Positions 17,708 through 25,828 of a stretch of DNA of 64,000 bases are shown here, one piece after another (within the stretch, counting starts at the first letter, position 1; each line of letters starts with the position of its first letter). The DNA is from Stutzerimonas urumqiensis. GTDB taxonomy: Bacteria > Pseudomonadota > Gammaproteobacteria > Pseudomonadales > Pseudomonadaceae. The notes under the pieces are model-generated. The model was given only the letters and a program-made list of their open reading frames with translations. It was not told the origin of the DNA and ran no database searches. The stretch spans positions 186,001 through 250,000 of the forward strand of contig NZ_RBZQ01000006.1 in NCBI RefSeq assembly GCF_003640395.1. The letters are read 5' to 3'. Both the position numbers and the translations under genes were made by a program.

Positions 17708-18964
17708 TTACAGCAGCGGCAGGGTGTAGCTGACGATCAGGCGGTTCTGGTCGATTTCGCGATCAGCGCCAGCGGCGGTTTCACCGCGGTAGCTACCGTT
17801 ACGCCATTTGATGCCCAGGTTCTTCAGCGGACCACCCTGAATCACATAAGCGATATCCGTGTCGCGTTCCCACTCTTCGCCGTTGCCGTTGGCACCGAAA
17901 TCTTCGCCTTTGACGTAGCGAGTCATGAAGGTGAGGCCCGGAATGCCCATGGCTGCAAAGTTGTAGTCGTAACGAGCCTGCCAGGACTTTTCGTCCGCAT
18001 CGGCGAAGGCCGGATCGATCATCACATAGTTGACCAAGAATGCATCGGTACCAGTGATGTACGGATAAGCAGTGTCTCCGCTCATGTCCTGATAGCCAAG
18101 GCCAAAGGAGTGGCCGCTGAGGCTATAGGTAAACATCGCTCCGATCGCCTTGTTATCGACGTTGGCGTTGCCATCTTCAGTAGAGCGGGCATAGCGCAAA
18201 TCGGTCTTCAGGGATTGACCTTCGCTGATCGGCAATACATGCAGCAGGTTGACGATGTGCTGCTTGTAGTTCTCGTCCAGGTGACCGTAGTTGTAGGAGG
18301 TAGTAAGACCGCTATCGCCCCACTTGTAGCTGGCGCTGGCGAAATCGAACTTGTCGGTTGCCTTGCCGCCCGACACGTTGGTGGCGGTAAGGTCTTCGTA
18401 ACCGGCTTCGCTACGGAGGCTGTTTTCGGTCAGTCGGCCCAAATCAACAGTCAGGTTCTTGATTTCGCCTGAATTGATGTGTGCGCCACGGAACGTCTGC
18501 GGCAGGATGCGCGAGTCGGTTGGAAGCACGGTCGGCAGCTTAGGAATCAAGGTGCCTACTTTCAGCGTCGACTTGGAAATGCGTGCCTTGAAAGTCGGGC
18601 CGAACGCACTCATGTCGTCATCGGTCCGGCCATCGGAGCCGACCGGCAGCATGCCAGAACCCGTGCGATCCGGGCTCGAATCCAGCTTGACGCCTAGCAG
18701 GCCGATAGCGTCCAGACCGAATCCAACGGTGCCTTCGGTAAAACCAGACTCATAGCGCAGGATGAACCCCTGTGCCCACTCTTCCGACTTGGAATCTTCA
18801 GAGGCCAGGCCGGATTGACGGTTATCTGCGTTGAAGTAGAAGTTACGCATTTCCAAGCTGGCTTTGCTGTCTTTCAAGAACTCAGCCTGAGCCATCGATG
18901 GAATTGCCAGACTTGCTCCCAGAGTGGCGAGGGCAACGCCACGGGCGATTGGGGTTTTGAGCAT
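17708..18964 (-). CDS. OprD-family outer-membrane porin
   Basis: Forms a substrate-selective outer-membrane channel of the OprD (Occ) family. The 418-aa precursor has a clear signal peptide (residues 1-27, cleavage after AQA) followed by FLKDSKASLEMRNFY, the start typical of the family, and regularly alternating beta strands to a C-terminal strand ending YTLPLL. Its position beside the DUF883 operon matches the P. aeruginosa porin I recall as OpdQ (PA3038), but the substrate class is not established here. GGAG lies 12 nt before the ATG, and a candidate promoter sits about 90 bp upstream. Confidence 0.93.
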   Translation of the reverse strand: MLKTPIARGVALATLGASLAIPSMAQAEFLKDSKASLEMRNFYFNADNRQSGLASEDSKSEEWAQGFILRYESGFTEGTVGFGLDAIGLLGVKLDSSPDRTGSGMLPVGSDGRTDDDMSAFGPTFKARISKSTLKVGTLIPKLPTVLPTDSRILPQTFRGAHINSGEIKNLTVDLGRLTENSLRSEAGYEDLTATNVSGGKATDKFDFASASYKWGDSGLTTSYNYGHLDENYKQHIVNLLHVLPISEGQSLKTDLRYARSTEDGNANVDNKAIGAMFTYSLSGHSFGLGYQDMSGDTAYPYITGTDAFLVNYVMIDPAFADADEKSWQARYDYNFAAMGIPGLTFMTRYVKGEDFGANGNGEEWERDTDIAYVIQGGPLKNLGIKWRNGSYRGETAAGADREIDQNRLIVSYTLPLL

Positions 18965-19383
18965 TTCTTATATTCTCCTGATATGGGTGATGCTCTGTGT
19001 CGCTAGGTGCGGCGCTGTGAATAAAGCATGACGGAATTACAGCGACAGTTAGACTTTAGTCAGCCTGCCTTATCCGTCAAAGTACTCATTGGCACTTGCC
19101 TATATCACGGTTGGCTTTCTTGCCGCACGCTTCCCGCTGAGCCGATTGACCGGGTTACCGATGCATCGGCACTAAGCCTTTCATTGTATGAAGTGCTCCC
19201 TCAGGCAGCCGTCGAGCCTGCCGGAGGTGGCGACATCCTAGCGTCACATTTCACCGGCGTCGAATGGTTATCCTGCATGGGCTATAGCGTGCGGCACTGT
19301 TCACAACTCTTTGCCGAATTCCGGTCATCAAACGACTGTCAGGGGCGGGTGCTAGACTTGCCGGCGATGATGGAGAGAGAACA
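18965..19383. promoter_or_regulatory. 419-bp gap upstream of the porin and glutaredoxin genes
   Basis: This divergent region is less GC-rich than its surroundings. For the porin, a candidate promoter on the minus strand has -35 TTGACG (19075-19080), a 16-bp spacer and -10 TAAAGT (19053-19058), giving a 5' leader of about 80 nt. For the plus-strand gene, TAGACT at about 19352 could be a -10. A 119-codon frame covers most of the gap but I judge it non-coding. The length leaves room for activator sites or an unrecognised sRNA. Confidence 0.45.
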
Positions 19384-19635
19384 GTGAACCTACCTGATTG
19401 CCAGTTGTTTGGAACCCTTGGTTGCCACTTGTGCGAACAGGCCGAACTGCTGCTGATGCCGCTCGTCGAGCACGGATTGATGGTCGAACTGATCGAGATA
19501 TCGGATCGGGACGAGTGGTTGGAAGATTATGGGGTGCGTATTCCCGTATTGCGGCGTGCCGACAATGGGGCCGAACTCGATTGGCCGTTCAACACCGAGC
19601 AAGTCGTCCGTTTTCTTTTGCCGGCCGATTGCTGA
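19384..19635 (+). CDS. Glutaredoxin-like protein (DUF836 type)
   Basis: An 83-aa thioredoxin-fold protein with the redox motif C-H-L-C at residues 14-17, right after the first beta strand, and the cis-proline segment RIPVLRR (about 52-58). This is the short glutaredoxin-like (DUF836) layout. A disulphide-reducing role is likely but the partner is unknown. It starts at GTG with GGAGAGAG 6-7 nt upstream, which decides the start, and converges on a small membrane-protein gene. Confidence 0.9.
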   Translation: MNLPDCQLFGTLGCHLCEQAELLLMPLVEHGLMVELIEISDRDEWLEDYGVRIPVLRRADNGAELDWPFNTEQVVRFLLPADC

Positions 19636-19643
19636 AACCCTGT

Positions 19644-19817
19644 CTACGCCAGTGCTTGCAAGACGGCCATGCTGAGTGACCCGAGGGTAATGATCAGCGA
19701 CAACAGGGCGGCCGAGCCCATTGCCAATCCGTGCGGTAGCGTTGGCGCCGTAATGGAGAACTTGTAGAAGCCCAGTGTGACCGCGGCAAGAATGCCAGTG
19801 AGCAGTAGCCAGGACAT
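19644..19817 (-). CDS. Small two-helix membrane protein, unknown function
   Basis: A 57-aa hydrophobic protein with two predicted membrane helices (about residues 2-17 and 29-52) joined by a short loop with SITAPTLPHG. I do not recognise the family. Alternative in-frame starts lie 11 and 18 codons upstream, and none has a strong Shine-Dalgarno; the start at 19817 gives the most natural N terminus. It ends nine bases from the glutaredoxin stop, on the opposite strand. Confidence 0.6.
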   Translation of the reverse strand: MSWLLLTGILAAVTLGFYKFSITAPTLPHGLAMGSAALLSLIITLGSLSMAVLQALA

Positions 19818-19906
19818 GTGCGTATCGTTCGACGAAAGCGGGGTGCGCATATGATGGCACTGTGCTTCCATCGTGACTAGCTATGGCCGTTCGGCCAACT
19901 GAAACG

Positions 19907-19933
19907 AAAAAACCCCACCGAAGTGGGGTTTTT
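19907..19933. terminator. Bidirectional terminator beside tRNA-Pro
   Basis: The stem AAAACCCCAC/GTGGGGTTTT (19909-19918 with 19923-19932) closes a CGAA tetraloop and has A-runs on its left and T-runs on its right, so it can stop transcription in both directions. On the minus strand it lies 34 nt after the tRNA 3' end. Confidence 0.9.
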
Positions 19934-19966
19934 CATGTACGACCGGACAGCTTCGTACGCGGGAAT

Positions 19967-20043
19967 TGGTCGGAGCGACTGGATTCGAACCAGCGACCTT
20001 CTCGTCCCGAACGAGACGCGCTACCAAGCTGCGCTACGCTCCG
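19967..20043 (-). tRNA. tRNA-Pro (anticodon CGG)
   Basis: A 77-nt cloverleaf on the minus strand. The acceptor stem pairs CGGAGCG with CGCTCCG, the D arm contains AGCTTGGTA, the anticodon stem TCTCG/CGAGA encloses the loop TTCGGGA with anticodon CGG, and the T arm carries TTCGAAT. The 3' ACCA is encoded. A sigma-70 promoter and a strong terminator bracket it. Confidence 0.97.
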
Positions 20044-20056
20044 AGGGCTGGCGCGC

Positions 20057-20084
20057 ATTGTACATAAATTGTTTTGATGCACAA
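20057..20084 (-). promoter_or_regulatory. Promoter of tRNA-Pro
   Basis: On the minus strand the -35 TTGTGC (20079-20084) and the -10 TACAAT (20057-20062) are spaced by 16 bp. The -10 ends 13 nt before the tRNA 5' end, with a GC-rich GCGCGCC discriminator as expected for a stringently controlled stable-RNA promoter. Confidence 0.65.
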
Positions 20085-20136
20085 GCGCTTAGCGGGGCTT
20101 TCGACAAAGCCGGCCCAGCCGATCCGTATGAGGTCT

Positions 20137-20358
20137 TCAGAGCTCCTCGATGGTGCGTACCTGATCCTTGTTGACCCGGCCGGGATTGCCGTCCAGTTGC
20201 TCGAACTCGTAGAAGCCTTCGTCTTCTTCGTATTCGGGTTCGTCGAGCGTCTGGATCTGCCGACCGTCATTGAGGGTGATTACGCTCGGGCTCGAGCAGG
20301 CGGTAAGTGCGGCAAGCGCGATAACCGCGAGGAGGGCATTGAGAGGGCGGCAAATCAT
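20137..20358 (-). CDS. YgdI/YgdR family lipoprotein (DUF903)
   Basis: A 73-aa precursor with a lipoprotein signal peptide and lipobox LTAC (lipidated Cys at residue 21). The mature part has the short SH3-like DUF903 sequence: VITLNDGRQIQTLDEPEY followed by an acidic stretch and a closing NKDQVRTIEEL. Mature protein is only about 53 aa. Function of the family is unknown. The start at 20358 has GAGGA seven nt upstream; a longer frame begins ten codons earlier. It lies between tRNA-Pro and mobA, as in other Pseudomonas. Confidence 0.9.
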   Translation of the reverse strand: MICRPLNALLAVIALAALTACSSPSVITLNDGRQIQTLDEPEYEEDEGFYEFEQLDGNPGRVNKDQVRTIEEL

Positions 20359-20411
20359 GGCGGATTCCTCATATGTCTGGGATTGCATCGCTGTGATGGG
20401 TGCGAAAGACG

Positions 20412-20999
20412 TTAGTTCCCGCTTCGCGTTTGGAGTTCGGCGAGCGTATTGAGGTTGGCCAGGCGCTCGTCATGTGGGGCCAGCTCAAGGAGAGAGGGCG
20501 AGTTCGTCAGCAGTATGCGAAGCAGGCTCCGTTCGCCGTTGGCCCAGGCCTGTTCGATCGTCGGAGCGAGCAAGACTGGCAGCACGCTAAACAAGGGTTC
20601 GAACTGCCCGCCACGCTTGCACAGAACAGGACGGGACGGATCGACCTTCGCCAGTTCGATGAGCTGGCGCACGAGCACCGAGTCGATGCGAGGACAGTCG
20701 CACGGCAGAATCAGCAGCGAAGCATGCCGGGCTACGGCCAGACCCGCCCGTATACCGGCGAGCGGGCCGGCAAACCCTGGTCCGGCATCCATGACGAGCC
20801 GATCCGCGTACGTTCGGTAGATTGTCGCGTTGCGGTTGCAGGAAATGATCAGGTCATCGGTGAGTCCACGTATAGCGTCGTGAACCCAGGAAACCATGGG
20901 TTTGCCACGCCATTGCACCAGTCCCTTGTCTGCTCCACCCATGCGAGAACCTTGGCCGCCAGCGAGGATCAGGATCGAGCAAGAGGGTGCGTCAGTCAC
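20412..20999 (-). CDS. mobA: Molybdenum cofactor guanylyltransferase
   Basis: Adds GMP to molybdopterin to form the MGD cofactor used by enzymes such as the nitrate reductase at the right end of this window. In the 195-aa product the nucleotide-binding motif LAGGQGSRMGGADKGL (about residues 12-27), the lysine-containing GKPM segment and the metal-binding LPCDCPR motif (about 98-104) are visible. It uses a GTG start with GGAG eight nt upstream. Divergent from moaB-moeA across a 67-bp region. Confidence 0.95.
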   Translation of the reverse strand: MTDAPSCSILILAGGQGSRMGGADKGLVQWRGKPMVSWVHDAIRGLTDDLIISCNRNATIYRTYADRLVMDAGPGFAGPLAGIRAGLAVARHASLLILPCDCPRIDSVLVRQLIELAKVDPSRPVLCKRGGQFEPLFSVLPVLLAPTIEQAWANGERSLLRILLTNSPSLLELAPHDERLANLNTLAELQTRSGN

Positions 21000-21026
21000 G
21001 TCAGGGCTCCGCCGAAAAGCCTGTGA

Positions 21027-21032
21027 TATAAC
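21027..21032 (+). promoter_or_regulatory. Candidate -10 element of moaB-moeA
   Basis: TATAAC, matching five of six consensus positions, lies 34 nt before the moaB start in the short mobA/moaB divergent region. No good -35 is visible at the right distance, so an activator may be involved or the call may be wrong. Confidence 0.35.
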
Positions 21033-21066
21033 ACCCCGAACTTCGACTTCTCAACGGAAAGGCCCC

Positions 21067-21606
21067 ATGAGTCATCTGGCTTCGCAGGATTTCGTAGCGC
21101 TCAATATCGCCGTCCTGACGGTGAGTGACACCCGTACGTTCGAAACCGACACCTCGGGACAACTGTTCGTCGACTCGCTCACCGAGGCCGGTCATCGCCT
21201 CGCTGCACGGGTGCTGCTGAAGGATGACCTGTACCGGATACGCGCACAGGTCGCCAGCTGGATTGCCGAGGATGATATACAGGTGGTGCTCATTACCGGC
21301 GGAACGGGCTTCACCGGGCGTGACAGCACGCCCGAAGCGGTTGCCTGCCTGCTGGATAAGCAGGTCGATGGCTTCGGCGAGCTGTTCCGCCAGCTTTCGG
21401 AGCGGGAGATCGGCACCTCGACGATCCAGTCGCGCGCGCTGGCCGGCTTGGCGAACGGAACCCTGGTCTGCTGTCTCCCCGGCTCGACCGGTGCATGCCG
21501 GACTGCCTGGAACGGCATTCTTCGCGAACAGCTCGACGCGCGGCATCGGCCCTGCAATTTCGTCGCGCACTTGAAGAAAGCCCTGCCATGCGAGACGCGC
21601 GGATGA
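21067..21606 (+). CDS. moaB: Molybdopterin adenylyltransferase (MoaB/MogA family)
   Basis: Acts in molybdenum cofactor synthesis by adenylylating molybdopterin before metal insertion. The 179-aa protein carries the MoaB/Mog fold motifs: LTVSDTR (about residues 17-23), LITGGTGFTGRDSTPEA (about 76-92) and CCLPGSTGACRTAW (about 137-150). The ATG at 21067 has GGAAAG eight nt upstream. Its stop overlaps the moeA start (ATGA), so the two are translationally coupled. Confidence 0.95.
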   Translation: MSHLASQDFVALNIAVLTVSDTRTFETDTSGQLFVDSLTEAGHRLAARVLLKDDLYRIRAQVASWIAEDDIQVVLITGGTGFTGRDSTPEAVACLLDKQVDGFGELFRQLSEREIGTSTIQSRALAGLANGTLVCCLPGSTGACRTAWNGILREQLDARHRPCNFVAHLKKALPCETRG

Positions 21607-22808
21607 GTTGCTGCGCCGGGGACGGCTTGATCAGCGTCGAACAAGCACTCGAGCGGTTGCTGGGCCAGGCGCAACCCCTACAGGAAGTCGAGCGCGTCCC
21701 GCTGGCGTCGGCTCGAGGCCGAGTGCTCGCCAAGCCGCTGGTGACCGAGATCGATCTGCCGCCGTGGCCGAACAGCGCGATGGATGGGTACGCCATTCGG
21801 TACGCGGAAGCCGGCGTACCGTTGCCTGTGAGCCAGAAGGTCTTCGCCGGCACCGCTCCCGAGCCGCTGCAGCCGGGAACCTGCGCGAGGATTTTTACCG
21901 GCGCCCCTGTTCCGGCGGGTGCCGACGCGGTCGAAATGCAGGAAAACACCGAGTTGCTCGACGAGCAGCGGGTGCGATTCCTACAGCCGATCAAACCCGG
22001 CCAGCACATTCGTCCGCAGGGAGGGGAGGCCCGGTGCGGAGATGTGATGCTGCCGGCGGGCACGGTGATCGGGCCTTTCGAACTTGGCCTGGCGGCGTCC
22101 ATCGGCGCGGACAGTCTGGAGGTCATCCGGCGGCCTCGCGTCGCGTTGCTGTCGACAGGCGATGAACTGATCGAGCCCGGCCATGCGCTCGGCGCGGGGC
22201 AGATTTACAACAGCAACCGCTACCTGCTCGCGGCCTGGCTCGAGCGGCTCGGTTGCGAGGTGATCGATGCCGGCGTCCTGTGCGATGACCTCGAAGCGGT
22301 CAAGCAGCGCCTTGGTTCGCTGGCCGGAGCCGACCTGATCCTCTCGACGGGCGGTGTATCGGTCGGAGAGGCGGACTTCCTGGGCCAAGCACTGCGCGCG
22401 GCCGGCGACATAGCCTTCTGGAAGCTCGCCATCAAACCGGGCAAGCCCCTCACGTTCGGACACTACGAGGGGACGCCCGTCATTGGCTTGCCCGGCAATC
22501 CCGCTTCGACGCTCGTCACCTTCGGCATGCTGGCCCGCCCGTATCTGCTGCGCCGGATGGGCGTCGCGCAGGTGGCGCCGCTAGGCTTCGAGGTGCCGAT
22601 CGGCTTCGATTGGCCCAAGCCAGGTACGCGGCGTGAGTATCTCCGGGCGCGGCTGGAAGGCGGCGTTGCGGTGCTCTATGCAAATCAGAGCTCATCGGTC
22701 TTGCGGGGCGCTGCCTGGGCGCACGGGCTGGTCGAGATACGCGAGGGAAGCACCTTGCGCGAGCGCGACACCGCCACCTTCATTCCGTTTTCGGAACTGC
22801 TTGGCTGA
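21603..22808 (+). CDS. moeA: Molybdopterin molybdenumtransferase
   Basis: Inserts molybdate into adenylylated molybdopterin. In the 401-aa product the motifs PPWPNSAMDGYA (about 50-61), FTGAPVPAGADAVE (about 98-111), STGDELIEPG (about 184-193), STGGVSVGEADF (about 248-259) and IKPGKPLTFG (about 276-285) are all present, with the C-terminal beta domain to the end. The ATG at 21603 overlaps the moaB stop; an alternative ATG at 21588 overlaps further and is less like homologues. Confidence 0.95.
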   Translation: MSCCAGDGLISVEQALERLLGQAQPLQEVERVPLASARGRVLAKPLVTEIDLPPWPNSAMDGYAIRYAEAGVPLPVSQKVFAGTAPEPLQPGTCARIFTGAPVPAGADAVEMQENTELLDEQRVRFLQPIKPGQHIRPQGGEARCGDVMLPAGTVIGPFELGLAASIGADSLEVIRRPRVALLSTGDELIEPGHALGAGQIYNSNRYLLAAWLERLGCEVIDAGVLCDDLEAVKQRLGSLAGADLILSTGGVSVGEADFLGQALRAAGDIAFWKLAIKPGKPLTFGHYEGTPVIGLPGNPASTLVTFGMLARPYLLRRMGVAQVAPLGFEVPIGFDWPKPGTRREYLRARLEGGVAVLYANQSSSVLRGAAWAHGLVEIREGSTLRERDTATFIPFSELLG

Positions 22809-22941
22809 CAGGCGCTGACGGTGGCGACCAGGCATGCGATGCCTGCGTCGCCGCCGCACCAACCCCTTTTCCGATTGTCTACTGCTCCTGTTCGGGCCGG
22901 CTGCCGGCGGTTCGAGTGCCTTACTACACAAGGAGACAGTG

Positions 22942-23970
22942 ATGCAGGAGAGAAATGTCTGGGTCGATTACGCCAAAGCCATCGGCATCATCCTGGTGGT
23001 GTACGGGCATGTGGCCAGGGGCGTATTCAATGCCGGCCTGCCGATGGACGAAGGCAGCTATCGGTTGGTCGATAGCATCATCTACAGCTTCCACATGCCC
23101 TTGTTCTTCTTCCTCTCCGGGTTGTTTTTCTACGACTCGCTGATGAAGCGTGGACGTACCGGTCTGGTCGTCAACAAGGTCGACACCATCGTTTACCCCT
23201 TCATTGTCTGGTCGCTCTTGCAGGGGCTGCTGGAAGTCGTCCTGTCGAACTACACCAATGGCCAGGTCACGCTGACCGAGGTGCTGTCGCTGTTATGGAT
23301 GCCCAGAGCGCAGTTCTGGTTTCTGTATGCGCTGTTCTTCATTTTCGTGGTGTGCACGTTCATTTATGCCATGTTCGATCGGCGCGCCTTCCCTGTGTTG
23401 TTCATTGCCTTTGCCATGCTCTACGTGTTCAAGGAGCCGTTGAGCATCGATACCATCACGCGCTTCGTATTTGGCAACGCCGTGTTCTTTGCGCTAGGCG
23501 TGTGGTTCAACGAGATCAAGGGCTTTTTCGCCGAACGTTGCGTGGCGCTCAGTGCGCTCTTCGGTGTGCTGTTTCTGGCCGGTCAGTATGTGTTTCATGT
23601 CACCTTCGGCCTGAACTACGAGGTGGGCGGCGTGCCGGTGCTGGCGCTGGCGACGGTCTCGATATTGTTCGTCGTGTCCGTTTCGATGTGGGCGGGACGA
23701 TCGCCGAATCGCTTCATGATGTACGTCGGTGCTTCGTCGATGACGATCTACCTGATGCACATCCTCGCCGGAAGCGGAGCCCGGGTGATCCTCAGCTCGT
23801 TTCTCGGCATCGACTCCGTTGTGCTTCACCTGATCGTCGGGACCGTGATCGGCCTTGCTGGTCCGCTTGTCGCCCAGGTCATCATCGAGCGCTACAAGCT
23901 GTATTTCCTGCTGACCCCTCCGAAGCCGTTGTCGGCGACGCGACTGCGCGTGCGCAAGGCGATGGCCTGA
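22942..23970 (+). CDS. Acyltransferase family 3 membrane protein
   Basis: A 342-aa polytopic membrane protein of the acyltransferase-3 family that O-acetylates or O-acylates surface sugars. The N-terminal RNVWVDYAKAIGIILVVYGHV (about residues 4-24) contains the conserved basic/Asp start and the histidine in the GH motif, and FHMPLFFFLSGLFF (about 50-63) is the second signature; about ten helices follow. AGGAGA precedes the ATG. It converges on the exopolysaccharide locus from the left, so modifying that polymer is a reasonable inference, but it is a separate transcript with its own terminator. Confidence 0.9.
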   Translation: MQERNVWVDYAKAIGIILVVYGHVARGVFNAGLPMDEGSYRLVDSIIYSFHMPLFFFLSGLFFYDSLMKRGRTGLVVNKVDTIVYPFIVWSLLQGLLEVVLSNYTNGQVTLTEVLSLLWMPRAQFWFLYALFFIFVVCTFIYAMFDRRAFPVLFIAFAMLYVFKEPLSIDTITRFVFGNAVFFALGVWFNEIKGFFAERCVALSALFGVLFLAGQYVFHVTFGLNYEVGGVPVLALATVSILFVVSVSMWAGRSPNRFMMYVGASSMTIYLMHILAGSGARVILSSFLGIDSVVLHLIVGTVIGLAGPLVAQVIIERYKLYFLLTPPKPLSATRLRVRKAMA

Positions 23971-23982
23971 CGTAAGACACGC

Positions 23983-24011
23983 AGAAGGCGCCAGGATCGC
24001 TGACGCCTTCT
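23983..24011 (+). terminator. Terminator of the acyltransferase gene
   Basis: An 8-bp stem AGAAGGCG/CGCCTTCT (23983-23990 with 24004-24011) with a 13-nt loop is followed by TGCTTTCCTTCTTG, a T-rich tail on the plus strand, 12 bases after the stop codon. Confidence 0.7.
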
Positions 24012-24034
24012 TGCTTTCCTTCTTGTGTCTTCAC

Positions 24035-24532
24035 TCAGTGCGGGCGAACGACCAACGCAGGTGCGCTTTCGTGCCCCTCCGAGGGCTCGTGCGCGTCATC
24101 AGCCGAGTGAACATGCCGCTCGGTGTGGCTGTGCCGCCGTCGTTTATGGCGCTTCTTGCGCCGGCTGGGTTTGGTGTGTCCGCGAGGATGATCCTGATCG
24201 CCGCTGAGCAGCTGAGTGATCGCCAAGCCACTCAAGACCCCCACGATATTGACGGTCAGGTCCGCCAGTGAGGTCGTGCGGTCGGGGGACAGGGTTTGCA
24301 GCAACTCGATTCCGGCAGAACCGGCGATGATCGTCAGGCACAGCAGCGGTAACGGAAGGCGGGGATAGGCATAGTGCGCGGTTACCGTCAGGACCGTGAA
24401 CGCAAGCCAGTGGTAGAACTTGTCGGCGCCCGAGAACAGCTGCGTGTTGGGTGTGCTCTTGACGCCCAGATAAAGAATGGAGACCACGGCGATCCAGAAC
24501 GCGAATCTCCAGGGATTGATGCGGTACTTCAT
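24035..24532 (-). CDS. VanZ-like membrane protein with a His/Arg-rich tail
   Basis: A 165-aa protein whose first 110 residues form a VanZ-like domain with four hydrophobic helices, including the DKFYHWLAF segment (about 37-45) and the SLADLTVNIVG segment (about 87-97). The last 55 residues are hydrophilic and very basic, with RRKKRHKRRRH and about ten histidines, which is unusual for the family. AAGGAG precedes the ATG. It lies just beyond the terminator that closes the exopolysaccharide operon and is common at the edge of such loci. Function of VanZ-like proteins outside glycopeptide resistance is not settled. Confidence 0.85.
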   Translation of the reverse strand: MKYRINPWRFAFWIAVVSILYLGVKSTPNTQLFSGADKFYHWLAFTVLTVTAHYAYPRLPLPLLCLTIIAGSAGIELLQTLSPDRTTSLADLTVNIVGVLSGLAITQLLSGDQDHPRGHTKPSRRKKRHKRRRHSHTERHVHSADDAHEPSEGHESAPALVVRPH

Positions 24533-24639
24533 GAACCACTCCTTGTACGGGCGGGGGCCAGCCGGTTTGAGACTCCCAGGGGAGCAAGCGCCGTAGCGTC
24601 TCCTTGAATGGACGGTTAGAGGCCTGAAAAGAAAAAGGC

Positions 24640-24669
24640 CACGAGGCCAGGGCTAGCCCTGGCCTCGTG
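24640..24669 (-). terminator. Terminator of the exopolysaccharide operon (after wza)
   Basis: A 13-bp perfect stem (24640-24652 with 24657-24669) closes a CTAG loop. Read on the minus strand it begins 56 bases after the wza stop and is followed by CCTTTTTCTTTTC, a clear U-tract. It separates wza from the VanZ-like gene. Confidence 0.9.
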
Positions 24670-24724
24670 CCCTCGGCGGATCGGTGTGCCACCGATCCGC
24701 TGGGCGGTGAGGGACGCTGTCGTG

Positions 24725-25828
24725 TCACCGGGACAGGTTGTAATCGGCGGCTGCACCGGTGCCGATCACGCTTGCCGATGGCAGGAGCTGGCTGATGAAG
24801 CGATTCCAGCGCGTGATGTTGGCCGGTCCGACGAAGACCACGTCCTGCGGTTGCAGCGGAAAGTGCTTGGCCAGCGCGAACGCGGTTGGCGATTCGGCAT
24901 TGAGCTGGAACACCGTCGCGGTTTCGGTCGCGATGTTCTCGGCGCCGCGAATGACGTAGACCGCCTCGCCGTCGGCCGTGTCCTGGCGCAAGCCGCCGGA
25001 GCTGCCGATGGCATCCATCAGATTCAGGCTGGTGGCCTTGAAGGTCATGGCCTGGGGCTGCATGACTTCGCCCAGGACATAGATCTTCTTCTGATCGTTG
25101 TAGGGCAGGTGCAGTTGATCACCGTTCTTCAGGTAGATCTGGTGAATCCATGAATCCGGACGGTTGAGCGAGTCGATGTCCAGCAGGTATTCCTGCCCGT
25201 CGCGCTTGAGCGTAAGGCCGGTGAGATCGGCGTTCTCGGTGTCGATGCCCGCCTGGCCCAGTGCCTGGGTGATGGTCATCGGCGCGGTGGTGATCGGCAC
25301 CTCGCCGGCGGTATCGAAGGCGCCGGTCATGATGACGCGCTGGCTACCGAAGCGAAGGATGGCGACGTCCACCTGGGGGCTGTCGATATAGCTCTTCAGG
25401 CGATTGGCGATGGTCGAGCGCAGCTCCTCGATCGTCATGCCCGCGGCCTGGATGTTGCCGATGTACGGGTAGAACAGGGTGCCGTCAGGGCGTACCAGGC
25501 GACCGTTCGCATCGATCTGCTGCTGCGGGCCGGAGGGGGCGGTCAGCTCGGGGTGGTCCCAGACCGTGATGTACAGCAGGTCGTTCGGGCCGATTTCGTA
25601 GGCTTGCGGCTTGTAGGACAGCAGCACGTCCTTGCTGGCGGTGCCGTCGGTGGAGGACAGGTCGCCTTTGAGCAATTCGGGGGTGATGCGGACCAGCTTG
25701 ACGTTGCCGTCTTCGGCCGTCGCACCCTTCTGATCGAATTCATCCGGATCCAGGTGCTGGCCAGGAGCGAAGGCACAACCCTGCAGAATGAGCGTGGAAG
25801 CGACGGTCAGCGCGAGTAGCGATTTCAT
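24725..25828 (-). CDS. wza: Wza-type polysaccharide export lipoprotein
   Basis: Outer-membrane channel lipoprotein of the OPX family that lets the finished polymer leave the cell, working with the Wzc protein encoded upstream. The 367-aa precursor has the lipobox LQGC (Cys18), a Poly_export domain (YEIGPNDLLYITVWDHPEL, about residues 76-94, through NIQAAGMTIEELRSTI) and two SLBB-like domains (about 165-245 and 250-330), ending in a helix (TRWNRFISQLLP) that would form the outer-membrane barrel. A weak AAGGA lies upstream of the ATG. It is separated from the other EPS genes by 337 bp. Confidence 0.93.
   Translation of the reverse strand: MKSLLALTVASTLILQGCAFAPGQHLDPDEFDQKGATAEDGNVKLVRITPELLKGDLSSTDGTASKDVLLSYKPQAYEIGPNDLLYITVWDHPELTAPSGPQQQIDANGRLVRPDGTLFYPYIGNIQAAGMTIEELRSTIANRLKSYIDSPQVDVAILRFGSQRVIMTGAFDTAGEVPITTAPMTITQALGQAGIDTENADLTGLTLKRDGQEYLLDIDSLNRPDSWIHQIYLKNGDQLHLPYNDQKKIYVLGEVMQPQAMTFKATSLNLMDAIGSSGGLRQDTADGEAVYVIRGAENIATETATVFQLNAESPTAFALAKHFPLQPQDVVFVGPANITRWNRFISQLLPSASVIGTGAAADYNLSR

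Noticed and set aside
19028..19387. A 119-codon frame before the glutaredoxin gene
   Set aside because: No Shine-Dalgarno, composition unlike other genes (Ser/Cys-rich), and it covers the porin promoter region; the overlap with the next start is likely chance.
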